64,000 bases of DNA from Norana najaformis (GCA_964023275.1 OZ029917.1:33570505-33634504); one strand, 5' to 3'; counted from the stretch's first letter, positions 1 to 11,251 are shown. The notes: generated by a model from the letters alone, not told the origin. Program-made: numbers and translations.

Positions 1-359
1 CGGAATGTACGGAGGGACGAACGAGCCCACAAACTAAACAAGTAGACGTATGTATAGTTGAAAACGGAGTAGCAGCATGACTGCTTTATGAAGGACAGAA
101 AGGCGCCTATTATCTGAGTTTGCCCAGAGTACGAGAAAGATGTTTATCGGCTAAGAAATTCATAGCCTATATTTACATAAACTCGTTACCGCCTATCAGG
201 AGCTATATAAGTAAGCCAATACATGCACACTTAACTGGACCATTTTCTAGCACCACTGACCCTAATCGCTGGTAAATGTAGGTGCACGTGGGACAGAAGA
301 AATGTTATGTTATATAGCTACATATAAAGAAGGTGAAAAAGAATAGCAATCTCTTCAGC
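1..359. other. Unassigned intergenic DNA
   Basis: AT-rich sequence with no convincing ORF, RNA gene or repeat that I can recognise. Confidence 0.4.
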
Positions 360-585
360 CAGCCCTGAGGCAACCATTGGTAGGAAGTGCTTGCCATTTC
401 ATTGTTTGAGCCGCAGTAAATGGGAGCGGGTGGCCCTCCCCGTCTCATCTTCCTACCGGTAGTGTACGGTCAATGTACTCCTGCAGCTGAGTTGGCTAGG
501 GAGCGCGTGGAGCCGCAATCTCGAAACAAATTTCTGTCCTGCATGGCGGGGATTTAGACTCCCGATTTCTCGACTGACTTCTCTT
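360..585 (-). mobile_element. tRNA-derived SINE, family S1 (degenerate copy 1)
   Basis: Read on the minus strand, this has a tRNA box B-like motif (GAGTCTAAATCCCCGCC), then GAAATTTGTTTCGAGATT and CTAGCCAACTCAGCTG. The same order and wording recur at 9640-9960, where a box A is also visible. The shared body shows an interspersed repeat, and the tRNA-like head makes it a SINE. The 3' limit is uncertain. Confidence 0.6.
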
Positions 586-635
586 CTTCCCCTTTTCTAT
601 CTTGCACATCCAAATCCAAACACCACCCACCGTAA

Positions 636-710
<75 letters not shown>

Positions 711-865
711 ACTCTTGAATCTCGACCTGGAACCGAACCCTTCCTTTCTAACGATTTTGTTTTGACTGAGCGGCTGTGAATAGGCTGGTTCCCGCAACTT
801 AGCTATCGTTGTGCGCTGTAGAAATCTCGAGTTTACGATTACGATTACAGTCCAGCACGCTAAAT
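580..865 (+). mobile_element. L2-type LINE 3' end (family L2-B) containing a TGCC microsatellite
   Basis: This matches the last ~200 bases of the long L2-B copy at 36605-39093: a pyrimidine-rich stretch, CACCCACCGTAACTG, then GACCTGGAACCGAACCCTT, TTTTGACTGAGCG, and the terminal GCGCTGTAGAAATCTCGAG followed by a TTTACGATTACGATTAC tail. No coding sequence is left. The TGCC run lies where other copies have only a short CTGCCAGCCTG. Confidence 0.8.
637..710. repeat. (TGCC)n microsatellite
   Basis: About 18 uninterrupted TGCC units inside the L2-B 3' tail. The Gly-Arg-Gln-Ala ORF read across it on the minus strand is an artefact of the repeat. Confidence 0.97.
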
Positions 866-2100
866 GCTAGACTATCGCGCAAATCATCAAAATTATTAGC
901 AAAATGGGAAGCAATCTAGTTTCAGGGTTTAGCCTACATCATTGCACGCGGTTTAACTGACAATTGCTGTATTGGAGAACAGTGGGAAAACCGGTGGACA
1001 AAAGGCATAGTGAACGCGGAAATGCACCTAAGAGTACAGGTGGCCTGAACCAATAAGGGTAAATTTTCCCTTCCCCTATAAATAGAACATTGAGTGAATG
1101 CAATAACCTAGTCATTCTGAAACGTCTACAGGGCCTCCATGAATAAGAGAAACGCCGTACAGCCATTGCAGACAATTTATTTACAAAATTTAACTACACT
1201 GCATTTCTGTATCTCTTGGAAAAGCTACGCAGCCAATGCCAGCCATGCATTCACTTAAAATGCACTTGATATAGACGGTGCAAATTTTCTACGCCGTTTT
1301 CAATCTTCTCAAACTTTCACAGCATTTTTTAAAATGAGTCACTGCATAAAACATACAAAGACTGCCACTGGACTTAGTCAGTCCAACTGGGTCTCTCATA
1401 AAACCATTATTAAATCGGTGTAAAGTTCTCCGACGCAGTCATTTAGATTTAGAAAAGAATACCACGCTATGCTGCATGCCACGCTACCTTAGCCCCGGTC
1501 AAATATAATTTATCTCATTTTTGCAAAAATGATGGTAAACATAAGTGTCTAGAGCACAAGCGAGACGATAAACTATGTAAAATGCAGTAGGAGTCATACT
1601 GCTTGTGCACGCGCATACTCAAGCACACATGCAGACATACCCGTCAAGAGAAATACGCTGGAATACATAGACGTTTTGATTAACTGTACGCAGCTGAGTG
1701 CACACACGCGCTTGAAAAGATATTCATCGGTGCCAATGGTTAGTGAGAACCTTCGGAGCAACGCCAGAAGTCCTTGCGGCACCCAGATTGAAGATGACGT
1801 TCTCCTTTACATAGGCAAATTTTGGTAATTATTAAGAATTCATCTGCCCCGTGGGCGCTGAAGGTTATCTCGGCTGAAGTATAAACAAGACAATCGGTGA
1901 CGTGTACCTGGTTAGGAGTTCTGGGGTCTGGAGGCCAAAACCATAAATTTTGGAATTCTTGTAGATCCGATGAAATTGTTAGATGTGCCGCCACCACCCT
2001 TCCCCGACCGGTGACTCGGCTTTTCTCCGTCGACGGATACAAGTGTCATACAATATAGACCGCTTTCATGTATTCGATTCCTGATTTGTTTATTTCGGCA
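866..2100. other. Unassigned intergenic DNA
   Basis: No protein family, RNA gene or clear repeat recognised. The short ORFs here (about 100 codons at most) show no domain or composition that suggests real coding. Confidence 0.4.
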
Positions 2101-2450
2101 AAATGCGTTTGCTTCTAGGGCTCCGCCCCGGGCCCCACTTCAAAAGTTTAAGACGCTCTTCAGACCCCTTCGCGTCATCGATGCTCGCTTTCTTAGACCC
2201 CCTCAAGTTTTACCCAGGTACTGGACCACCTGGCCATGGAAAGGCGCACAAACATGTAACCCAAATGTACATAATTTCATTCTAAATGTTTCAAACTGCG
2301 TTAACTTCCAGGGTGAAGATGGAACCCGCTTGGGAGCTGACATCGCTCCTCAAAACCTCTAGTTGTTAGGGAGTTCGCTGTCCCATACCCTCAATTTCCT
2401 CCATAGTGTACCTGACCCCCTGGCTACAAAGTTGCTTACGCCACTGCAGT
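2101..2450. mobile_element. Possible decayed DNA-transposon remnant
   Basis: The stretch has GC-rich blocks (GGCTCCGCCCCGGGCCCC) and ends in TTACGCCACTG, whose complement CAGTGGCGTAA resembles common hAT-type termini. I could not find a matching opposite end or target duplication, so this is only a suggestion. Confidence 0.25.
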
Positions 2451-3393
2451 AATCAACAGCCGAACATTTTGCAACAGCGCGTCTAGGCACTAAATATAAC
2501 GCCCTAAGCACAGCAAACATACTGCTGCAGGTTGTTTAAGGGCAGGAAATAACACCCATTGTTGGTTAAAATTATGATATATTCCAAAGCTTTTTAGAAG
2601 CGTAACCGGATTTACGTGCACACTGAAACCAATGAGGCCAAGGAACAGCAGAAAATCTCTGCACTAGATAGGCTCAATGACGTCAACTTCGAAAGACAAA
2701 CAAGTCATCCCCTCTGGGAAACAACATCAACGACGTCTGGCAAACAAGACGAAAAGACACACAGGATCAAAGCACTCAAAGACCAACGGCTGAAAACCGA
2801 AAGCCGGTCTGACTCAATATCAAAAGGACGCCTATTTATAGGTTGGCGTTTCCCGCCATACGTACGATGTCAATCATCTTGATATGACAGCGTCGTTAGA
2901 TAAATGTTATCAAACTAAACGCCTTGCGTATGGCGTACAACGCACAGCTCCAACACACGGTCTCATCCCTTCGCCGTATGTAACAATATACATATAAACA
3001 CGGATAAAGAGTTTATTTCATAAATTACTCAGCACTTTCGACAAAGAGCAGCTGGCATAAGAGAATTTATCTTATCTAATCTAATCTGGAAATTTCTGTA
3101 ATCTCTCTGTCATTCAGTGGTCGCTTAGAAATGCAACCGCAATCAGCGGTTAATACTAAAATATACGCCTACAGTCGAAATACGAGAGGTCTCGGACACC
3201 AGAAGCTGTGCTGCGCTTCAGAAAAGACGAGATTTGAGCCACCTGTCCATCGGCTAAACGTGGAACTCGTACGGGAACAAACGGAAGAACAAACGGATGC
3301 AGGCAGCGAATTGTAGAACTTCGGACCAGCTACCGCGAGAAAGTCATGAAGCCGAGTATTGTGTTGATTATAGGCAAATAAAATGGTTAAATT
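2451..3393. other. Unassigned intergenic DNA
   Basis: No recognisable gene. Near 2885-2900 there is a GCGTCGTTAGATAAA motif similar to the GTCGTTAAAC tail of SINEs elsewhere in the window, but too short to call. Confidence 0.35.
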
Positions 3394-3480
3394 ATTATTA
3401 TTATTATTATTCGTTTATTATTATTATTCGTTTATTATTATTATTCGTTTATTATTATTATTATTATTATTCGTTTATTG
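3394..3480. repeat. (TTA)n microsatellite interrupted by TTCG
   Basis: Runs of TTATTATTA broken at intervals by TTCGTT, giving a compound repeat of about 87 bases. Confidence 0.95.
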
Positions 3481-3976
3481 ATCCCCAAAAGAAATTGACA
3501 ACAACCAATATACATGTTTGACATGAACCATTGTCAGGTTATCGGGAATAAGCGGTAGACCCAGAAGGGACCATAGTCCCGCTTAATTGGGGCCACCAAT
3601 TAATAGGGCCTATGCAATACCAAATATGAGACTAATTTGCAACTTATTTTTGTGATATCTACCGTTAACATCACAGTTTCGAAAGTGTTGTCTTTTGACA
3701 GCACTAATATGGATCAAAATAATAAACTGTCTGATAGAAAGATACAGGTTGTATGACATTTCAGACGTGAACGTCGCCTAATGTAAGCTTAATGCAATTT
3801 ATGTCTCCTCGGCAAGAATCAAATAACAAAGCAAATGTGTCAGATGGCATACGCCACAACAATTTTGCTCATTTACCAGAAAGTCTGTCTTTTCGAAATT
3901 ATAGTGTCTGCTACTATGACCATTAATTTTAAGATATGTACATTTTCGCAAACGTCGTTGAATCGAGATTTCGGAT
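3481..3976. other. Intergenic or intronic DNA downstream of the membrane-protein exon
   Basis: If the exon at 3983-4285 is real, this is the start of its first intron on the minus strand. Nothing else is recognisable. Confidence 0.35.
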
Positions 3977-3982
3977 ACTAAC

Positions 3983-4285
3983 CTCCGACAGTTTCTCCTC
4001 TACGGTCAGGATCTTAGTTTCCAGAATCTCCACGTCCTCCTTCAGCACATAATTCTCCGCCTCCAGCTTCCTCTGACTCCACAAACAGACAGCCGACATC
4101 AGAAGTGAAGCAGCCGTCAAGACGAGCGCACAGGATATCCCCAGGCGATACCCTCTCCAGGCCGATCGCTTCCTTCCAACGGCGGCTTCTCGTCCCAGTC
4201 CGCCAACGATGACGGCCTTCGTCCCGTTGAAGCGCCTGCCATCTGCGGAGGCCATTTCACAGCATTTGAAATCTGCCATAGTCAC
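3983..4285 (-). CDS. First coding exon of a predicted type II single-pass membrane protein with coiled coil (partial)
   Basis: The minus-strand ORF starts with ATG at 4285 and encodes 101 residues before a good splice donor, GAG|GTTAGT (intron begins at 3982). The reading frame stops 17 codons later if unspliced. Residues 1-47 are hydrophilic and basic near the end (GRKRSAWRGYR). Residues 48-70 (LGISCALVL...CLWS) form one hydrophobic span. Residues 71-101 are charged with heptad-like spacing, a likely coiled coil. Basic residues before the span predict the N terminus inside the cell. This is the usual layout of transmembrane collagens, gliomedin/colmedin-like proteins and some lectin receptors, but no diagnostic domain is in this exon, so I give no name. 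The exon is GC-richer than its surroundings and ends in phase 0. Further exons should lie below 3976, but I could not identify them. Confidence 0.6.
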
Positions 4286-4560
4286 GACTGGCGCCGCGAA
4301 TATTAACAGCGAACAGTGAGAAGAAGTGAAGCAGAAACACAGTCGGTGTTGAGTCCGTGCAATGTGGCGGCGAAGGCGCTCGCAGTCAAAGCGACCGACA
4401 TGCAGAATGAACGCACTAAGGCGGCATCTCCAACGTGAAACCTGGATCTGGCCGACAGTCGGTTTTATCTACGGCTTTTGGCCGGCGTTCAAGCGGGCAT
4501 AACCCCCCTGCAGTCTCACCACCGGATTCGATAGCCGTCACCGACCTGATTGGTTACCGT
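4286..4560 (-). promoter_or_regulatory. Likely promoter and 5' UTR of the membrane-protein gene
   Basis: This GC- and CpG-richer block lies directly upstream of the ATG at 4285. It contains an inverted CCAAT box (GATTGGTT at 4548-4555), about 265 bases from the ATG. No TATA box is evident. The block sits in AT-rich repeat DNA, which supports a real host gene start. Confidence 0.4.
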
Positions 4561-5145
4561 AGTTGTTCGAATTCAAGCCATGCTTTCGAAACGTGACTTC
4601 AACATAATAGAAGGGCGTATACGCTATAGGCCCTTAGTGTTCTATTTTATGGCCTTTACATATACAAATACGTGCGCATATAGGCCCTACTTGTTCGTAA
4701 AATATACACCCCTATTTCAGTTATAAATAATCCACAGTCTGTAGTTGGGTCAAAATAATCATCAACACCGCTCATACCTCCTTTTGCTGCTTAATTCAGT
4801 GCCACGTCTGAAAAATGTCGGAATAAATCCATGGTTTTATTAAAATGAAGAAACTAGTATGCAGTAAGGCGAAGTTTAGGTGTCAGCTTCGCAGGTAAAC
4901 TGGTTTTATTCCTTAAGATCTGAAAAAGAATGGTTATTCCAAACGGTCAGGAAAAGAAAGATCCTTCCAAATGGAAATGCTTCCTTAAAAAGGCTAACTT
5001 CATGCCACCATCTCTGTTTATCTGTCAAAATCTCTATCTGTACACATATAGAGAGGAGGCGCTGGGTAACGATGATAATATTGTAGTCAGGAGATGTAGT
5101 CAACGGTGAAGACGTATGTCGTAGTTGATACCTTTAAATCAACCG
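4561..5145. other. Unassigned intergenic DNA
   Basis: AT-rich sequence with TAGGCC words. No gene or repeat recognised. Confidence 0.4.
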
Positions 5146-5149
5146 ACGC

Positions 5150-5285
5150 TACATCGGCATGGGCCCATTCAAACGGGCAGCGATGGTGAGAGATCTAACC
5201 CGATAAATTCACTGGAAGATGAGCAGGATCATGGCCATATTGTAGCTATAGAAAACCGTTTACATTTACATTTACATTGTCGAAT
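5150..5285 (+). mobile_element. SINE family S2, 3' part (copy 1)
   Basis: The sequence GTGAGAGATCTAACCCGATAAATTCA, then GATGAGCAGGATCATGGCC, then a tail of repeated TTTACA, matches the 3' half of the longer copy at 13325-13600 in the same order. The 5' tRNA-like head seen there is degraded or missing here. Confidence 0.7.
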
Positions 5286-6860
5286 CCGTTAAGAGAGAGT
5301 TCCACCGCAGTATTCGACTTCAATATGAGGCTAACTAGACTTAGAAATGAAGTATTTCTAATACACTGGACAAATATGGTTACATTTGATCAAGCTGAAA
5401 ATAAAATGACCAAGTAATTCTATTTTTGTCCGGTTGCCATATCTTTATGTATGTTCCTCGGGTCGTCTATTTCTGCGCCTCTCTGTCTAGATCTTTGTCC
5501 GTCTGACCTGACTTCATTTTGTCTGTCTACTGTCTACCTGTTTCAAGGTTCTCTCTCATTCTGTCGGGCTAAATCTGACTCTCTGTCCTTCTCGTTCTCC
5601 CTGTTGGTGACGTTCGCTCAGTGCATGTTCTTAGTTTGGAATTTCTGCGCGTTACTGCATGCGTGGATCAGCCAGCCACTTTGTGTGGGTGATTGGTTTA
5701 ATCTTGGCGCAACATACGTGTCTATCATGGTCTTCACTACACTTATATGTCCATATCTGCCTCTCTTTCTTTTCTGTCTGCGTGTCTTTTCTTATAGTCG
5801 GTCAGTCTGTATCTCTCTTCCTTTATACATGCGAGCATGTATTAAGACGGACGCAGGGGTGAAAGGCATATGTATTAGACATATGCTACCTCTAAAGACC
5901 TATAACGACATATAAACAGGTACCCGAAGGCATTCAGGTCATAATAAGGCTGGTAACATAAAGGATGACTATACGTGCCACGTTAGGTTAACAACCCTGG
6001 CAAGGAGACCCCTCCCTTGCAACCCATAAAACCGAGGTCACAGGCGAATCTGAATTGGGTAGTCACGAAAATTACATGACACGGAGCCTTCCATTCAGTC
6101 CATTTGGTCTTGAAATTACCTCGCTCTTCTTCGACGAGCATCATAAAACAAAATTTTTAAACCAGTGGCTCATAATACCACTCACACTTTCTGTCTCATT
6201 TATGTATAGAGCTAAACTTTAGTCTGAATATGCAAATTTATGCGCAAGAAGATGAAAATGTGCAATACGTCTGGCCAAACCTTAAATACAGAGGACTTTG
6301 AAAGAAAGTCTTGCGTCGCATGGTGTCATTTAGATGAATGTGAAAAGGCGCTAGATAAATCAGCATATGGTATTGTTTTACAATTACCTATTGACACACC
6401 GCTGGTCCATGCACTGGCAGCAAGTATGCCCGTGACCTTCAAAACATGATAGGTCTTGTGACAAAAGTCCTATCTGTTTTGTTAATAACATGTTGGACCA
6501 CAGTCACAAAAACCTGTGAGAGCAGCATTTCAAGATGGCCGCTTGTCGAGTTAGCATAGACACCAAAAACTAGACTGCAAATAAACCTAATGTAGCCTAT
6601 AAGTTGGCACTATACACATTATAATAAACTTAGAAGGCATCACTTTCCGGTCAGCTGATGCAATCGGTTTGTCAGACGCAGACCGAGGAGACGAACAAAC
6701 ACGGCACTATATACGCTAATAAGAATGAGGTGTGTTTATGTAAATGCAAATGTAAAGGTACACGGTTTAAAATAGCGACCGTATGGCCTCGACCTTGCTC
6801 ATTTTTCAATGAATTCATCGGTGAGATCGTACTGGTCGTACTTCCTGTTACAACTCAAAG
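5286..6860. other. Unassigned intergenic DNA
   Basis: Part (5450-5830) is CT-rich low-complexity DNA, which explains a long hydrophobic ORF there. No gene or RNA recognised in the rest. Confidence 0.4.
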
Positions 6861-6867
6861 CTAACCT

Positions 6868-6905
6868 ACTTTGGAAATCTCGAGCTTACTTTTACGATTA
6901 CTTCA
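6868..6905 (+). mobile_element. Very short L2-B 3' tip
   Basis: GGAAATCTCGAG followed by a (T)TTACGATTAC tail matches the last ~35 bases of the L2-B 3' end seen at 820-865 and 39068-39093. Such 3' stubs are expected from reverse transcription that stopped almost at once. Confidence 0.45.
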
Positions 6906-8250
6906 AAACCCGGAACCACGATTTTGAGGCAAGGGCGTCGGCACAGGAGCAGAGGTCATCGCCTTGACTTGAATATCTGGGAGGGAAGTTCGTTTGACTC
7001 AATTCTTGGATCCGAAAGAATAAAGCTCTGCGTGCTTTCGGCCTGGTAAATGGTGCACATGTGTCTGTGTTTCAGCGTCACCAAACTCAGCTATAAAATA
7101 AGTACATCGACTTTACATTGTCGGTGGGAAGACAAGGCGGCGAGGGAGAGGGCTGGCCACATGCCTTCATATGCCGAGGCTAAGAAATTGAAGTGGCTAA
7201 TACTTCATACCCACGGTTGCCCATCGTGATTAGCTTTAAGGGGCTCATCATCATAGTCGTCGTCGTCGTCGTCGTCATCATCGGCATTAGCATCAGCTCC
7301 ACGCGTCGAAAATCCCCGTCCCAGCATGGCCATGCACTGCGTATTCTCATCCGATGAAGACTGCCAGTGGGCTTGCTTTAGCGGTATTACGGTAGTGTTG
7401 TCGAACCACGAGGCACCTGCCCGGCTTAGGCAAGGCCCACTTGTAAGGTAGTTGCGCCACGCCACGCAACGCCTACTAAGGCACTGAGGGTCGCCACAAA
7501 CACCACTGAATATCTTAACAACGCACCTGCCAAGCAACGTAGGCCATGCGAACTAGTTGTATTTTTCCAACCTGTTTCGATTAGCGCAGAACCAAGTAGC
7601 CTAGTATTGAGTATTATTACGCAGCAAACATTTCTTAACACAAAGGCCACTATATATACATATTACATCATATATACATATATAGTTATACATATACATA
7701 TCGTCTCATAGGTAAATCTAGGAGACTTATGTTAGATTTCAAGCTCTCCCTTGCGTGCTGCTGGTCCCTGGATACCGAAACCACTTACTAGAGCGTAGTC
7801 ATGCATTATAAAGTGCATTTTCACACGATTGTACACAATACTGAACACACAAAAGCTTGTTCGATTAAAAGTTTAGGCCTAACTATTTATGGATTCATTA
7901 TATATAACCATAGCACATATTTGTGCACTGGTTTGCACTACATTACGTTGACCGTATGTGTTGTTGTTAATAGACTTACGCTGGTTAGGCCTATCCTGGG
8001 GCCAGTGTTCACGCAGTGTACATGCTTTGCAAGGTTCTGTCTGTATTGGTAACGTACGGAGCTTCATAGATTAAATTAGGCCGATGATTTCGTGATTATG
8101 TAGAAGAGTATTGACTTATAAGAAAACACGATGCAGAGCCTGTTGCTAATAAAACAACCTAAATATGTTTTCTTTGATTGCTTTTCGTTGGCGATAGATC
8201 ACCATTGACATATACAATAAAGGTATGCATGTCCTGACAATAACTCGCAA
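6906..8250. other. Intergenic DNA with short repeats
   Basis: It contains a (CGT/CAT)n run at about 7257-7285 and TATATACATA repeats at about 7645-7705. A minus-strand ORF of 110 codons (7205-7537) ends in an Asp run produced by the first repeat. Without a homologue I do not call it a gene. Confidence 0.4.
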
Positions 8251-8366
<116 letters not shown>

Positions 8367-8492
8367 TAAACATGCTCTGGCTGTTTATTATGATTTCTCT
8401 TTCTCTCTTCCCTACATGATATCTTTCACTTTCACACTTTCGCGACTCTTCTTTGCTTTTTACTTTACATAGTACGGCGCATCATGGCAATC

Positions 8493-8502
8493 GTCGTCGT
8501 CG

Positions 8503-8550
<48 letters not shown>

Positions 8551-8562
8551 ACAACAACAACA
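8493..8562. repeat. (CGT)n/(CAT)n/(CAA)n compound microsatellite
   Basis: Trinucleotide run TCGTCGTCG, then CATCATCAT, then CAACAACAA. Confidence 0.95.
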
Positions 8563-8755
8563 GTCTCTATGTTGTGCATAGGCAGACTTTTCGAGGGTGC
8601 AGGTCAGAGACTCCATAGACAGGGTTGAGGCATGACGAGACAGTCGAGCAAACCGTTCATTCATGTAGATTGGGAGACAATACATGTGATGACATGAAGA
8701 GGAAGTACTTGTGCCATACTCTTGAGAACCGATCGACTCCAATGTCTACGAGGCA

Positions 8756-9100
8756 GTTAAGCGTAATTGTAATCGTAAGCTCTAGATTTCTAAAGCGCCC
8801 AACGAAAGCTAAGTCGCGGGAACCAGCTCATTCACAGGCACTCAGTCAAAACAAAATCAATAGCCAGGAAGGGTTCGGTTCCAGGTCAAGATCCAAGAGT
8901 CAGGCAGGCAGATAGTCAAACGGCTATGGTGGATGGTGTTTGGAATTAAACCGAAAAGTGAGATAAGGGGAAGAGGAAGAATCAGGATAGGATTTGTGGA
9001 AGAGGAATGCATTCAGTTTTGAGTGAAAGACCAGTGCAGAAATTGCAAGAGGTGAAGTGTTGGTGAGTTCGTATGATGGGTCAGATAATTGACGTAATTC
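8756..9100 (-). mobile_element. L2-B LINE 3' end (5'-truncated)
   Basis: Read on the minus strand, this matches the last ~340 bases of the long L2-B copy: the end of the RT ORF (CAGAATTACGTCAATTATCTG, ...TCATACGAACTCACCAACACT, CTTTCACTCAAAACTGAA), the 3' UTR (GACCTGGAACCGAACCCTTCC) and the terminal GCGCTTTAGAAATCTAGAG plus ATTAC tail. There is a short GCAGGCAGG run where copy 580-865 has its long TGCC array. Confidence 0.85.
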
Positions 9101-9640
9101 TGGTAGGCTAGAATAATAAATTTGGTCAACCATTGACGAAATTTACCTCCACAAATAGTGGAGGTTCGGTCTTTTCGCAGTTTTCTATTGCAGCATGTCT
9201 GTTTCAGCTGGTTGAAGATATCGAACATCCGGTCTGCTATGCTAAGGGAACGAGCCGGAAGAAGGGAAGTTTGAAAAAGGTGTCATCACCAGGCGTATTC
9301 AAACCCACCATATCAGTTACTTAAAAGACGCTATGCTAACTGCTTTGAAACATACGTACATACTTGCAAGTCTAATTGGGCCCCAATGTCCCAATTAATT
9401 GTTTACATCAATGAAGCAATTTAAAATTAGCTTAAATTCTATAAACTGATTAGTTTGTAGTTTCTTCTTTGGTCTGTTACACTTGTATTTTATTCCACTA
9501 ATTTGGCCCGTAAGCTGAAGATTCTTGGCCTGTTTCTAGACTTGTTCCTTATCAAGACTCTCCTTATACTCAGTACAGTCACGGTGAGACATTCAGAGGA
9601 CCTGATCGAGTGGAGACAAATCTTAGGAGCCACCACAGCA
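9101..9640. other. Unassigned intergenic DNA
   Basis: No gene or known repeat recognised. Confidence 0.35.
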
Positions 9641-9962
9641 CAAAGACAATGAAGTTGCCTGAAACAATAAAGGCAGAGAGAGAGGGGAAGCAGTCCCTTC
9701 AGCTAGTCCCTAGAAGCAGCCATGGGTATGAAGTGTCTAGCGACTTCATTTTTCTTAACCTCGGTATGCGAGGACGGACGGTTAGTCCTCTCCCTGATCT
9801 TCTCCTATGTACGGTCAGTGCATTCATTACAGCTGAGTTGGCTAGGGGGCGCAAGAGGAACCAAAATCTCGAAACAAATTTCTATTATGGCTGGGATTTT
9901 AACCTCCGACCTCTCAGCTGACTGTCAAATACGTTAACCATTAGACTATCGGCTGAAATGTA
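9640..9962 (-). mobile_element. tRNA-derived SINE, family S1 (copy 2)
   Basis: On the minus strand the 5' end has a tRNA-like head: box A (TAGTCTAATGGTTAACG) and box B (GAGGTTAAAATCCCAGCC) about 35 bases apart. The body continues with GAAATTTGTTTCGAGATTTTGG and CTAGCCAACTCAGCTG, as in copy 360-585. These pol III promoter boxes plus a second copy identify a SINE. It has no coding capacity. Confidence 0.75.
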
Positions 9963-10059
9963 GAGCTTTATAGAAAACTAGACCCCACTTGAAAATTATT
10001 ATTTTTTGTGAGTAGCCAATGCAACGATTTAAGACGGGAGATGTATGTTCATATTTTGG

Positions 10060-10395
10060 AGTTTTAGTTAAGGCTCTGGCCAGGGTGTTTTGGACCCTAT
10101 TGAAGCTTCGTCAAGTTAGCGTCTGAAATGTCAGTAAGAAGCGAGCTACAGTAGTCAAGAGGCTAGAAACCAAGAAATTTTCCAGACAAATCAAGGCAGA
10201 AAAGGGAATGCGGCGCCAAATTCTTCAGATGTAATAATATGGTAGTGGGCTGTTCTACATATCGGGTTAATGTGTTCACTGAAGGATAGGTTCGAATCAA
10301 ACACAGCCCCCAAATTACGTGAACTAGACTTTTTGGCGTAAAAAGACCAGGTGGTCTTGTTTCCAAAAACAAATTTTCGACAAAGCTTGAGCCAT
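10060..10395 (-). pseudogene. L2/CR1-type LINE reverse transcriptase fragment
   Basis: The minus strand encodes a block typical of the region after the RT domain in L2/CR1 elements. It reads RNLGAVFDSNLSFSEHIN, then RTAHYHI, and after a frameshift LDYCSSLL followed by a LxKLQ motif. The order and spacing match the intact blocks in the long L2-B copy (RNLGVIFDQNLSFSDHI ... LDYC). Frames change and stops are present, and both ends are lost. It is next to the mariner-like element but not part of it. Confidence 0.7.
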
Positions 10396-10473
10396 ATAAA
10401 CATCAGCCGGTACCAACAAAATACAAAATGTCAAAATTGTAACTATTGGTAACCAGTGGGGAATATATATATA

Positions 10474-11248
10474 CAGGGTGGGCCAGAAGTATTTGTTCAA
10501 CTTTGAAGGCCTATAACTTAGGCAGTTTAGCAAGTAAGTGTATGCTTAATGCATCAAATTAAAGGTCGTTATATCAGCTACAACTGCTCAAAAATTTACA
10601 TTTTTAGCTTTATTAATAATTGCGTAAAACTACTGTACTGAATATGTATCAGTTTACAATGATTTTACAGTTGTTGAACCTCACGACGACGGAAAATTTT
10701 TAAATTTAAATCTTTCTTAGCAATACGCCGTACGCTGCTTCGCGATATTCGTGTCTCGCGCTCAATCTCACGAGGACTTTTGCTTGTGCCTGGATTATCC
10801 TCTTGGCTACAGATCAATTCAGCTACACGAGCGATGTTGTCAGCGGTACGTGCCGAACGAGGACGGCCAGTAACAGGTTTACGTTTAGAACTTGCACTCG
10901 CGTCAATTTGTCTAATTAATCGGTTGAGATTGTTTTTACTCCAGTTTCTAGCAGGAAATTCATTCATCATTTGATATGCATTTAAATGTTTTTCAATTCT
11001 TAAAATTCGAATCAAAGTCCTGTCATCTTCTGTTAACGGCGCCTTGATGAAATTATTGTTTACGTCAGAAAACAAGGTAGGTGCGGTACACAATAATTAT
11101 ATGGCGCGTAGTGCAAGCTACCGTAATGAAATTTGTCGGACTTATAGCTGATATAACGACCTTTAATTTGATGCATTAAGCATACACTTACTTGCTAAAC
11201 TGCCTAAGTTATAGGCCTTCAAAGTTGAACAAATACTTTTGGCCCACC

Positions 11249-11251
<3 letters not shown>
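10474..11251 (-). mobile_element. Mariner-like (Tc1/mariner) element, internally deleted, with 107-bp TIRs
   Basis: Terminal inverted repeats at 10474-10580 and 11145-11251 differ at one position in 107 bases and start CAGGGTGGGCC. Both ends are flanked by TA (10472-10473; 11252-11253), the Tc1/mariner target. The element is 778 bp, too short for a ~1.3-kb full element. It carries only the N-terminal half of a transposase. The target was a (TA)n run, which continues on the right to 11328. The near-identical TIRs suggest recent movement. Confidence 0.93.
10665..11093 (-). CDS. Truncated mariner-like transposase: helix-turn-helix domains only
   Basis: The ORF encodes 142 residues. It contains LTEDDRTLIRILRIEKHLNA, then a WSKNNLNRLIRQID motif, a GRPRSART hinge, and a second helix-turn-helix (SPREIERETRISRSSVRRI). 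This is the paired DNA-binding region of Tc1/mariner-type transposases. The protein stops after RRREVQQL, just where the DDE catalytic domain would begin, so it cannot catalyse transposition. It should still be able to bind the TIRs, and might act as a competitor or repressor; that last point is inference. The start is the first ATG, about 50 bases inside the right TIR boundary. The ORF has no internal stop, unlike most mobile-element ORFs in this window. Confidence 0.8.
   Translation of the reverse strand: MCTAPTLFSDVNNNFIKAPLTEDDRTLIRILRIEKHLNAYQMMNEFPARNWSKNNLNRLIRQIDASASSKRKPVTGRPRSARTADNIARVAELICSQEDNPGTSKSPREIERETRISRSSVRRIAKKDLNLKIFRRREVQQL

Noticed and set aside
597..797. Minus-strand ORF of Gly-Arg-Gln-Ala repeats
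   Set aside because: It is the translation of the TGCC microsatellite within an L2-B 3' UTR.
5451..5915. 154-codon hydrophobic ORF
   Set aside because: It lies in CT-rich low-complexity DNA, with no splice or promoter context. The hydrophobic character follows from T-rich codons.
7205..7537. 110-codon minus-strand ORF ending in an Asp-rich segment
   Set aside because: The Asp run comes from a trinucleotide repeat, and I recognise no domain. It could be a terminal exon, but there is no supporting signal beyond a weak acceptor.
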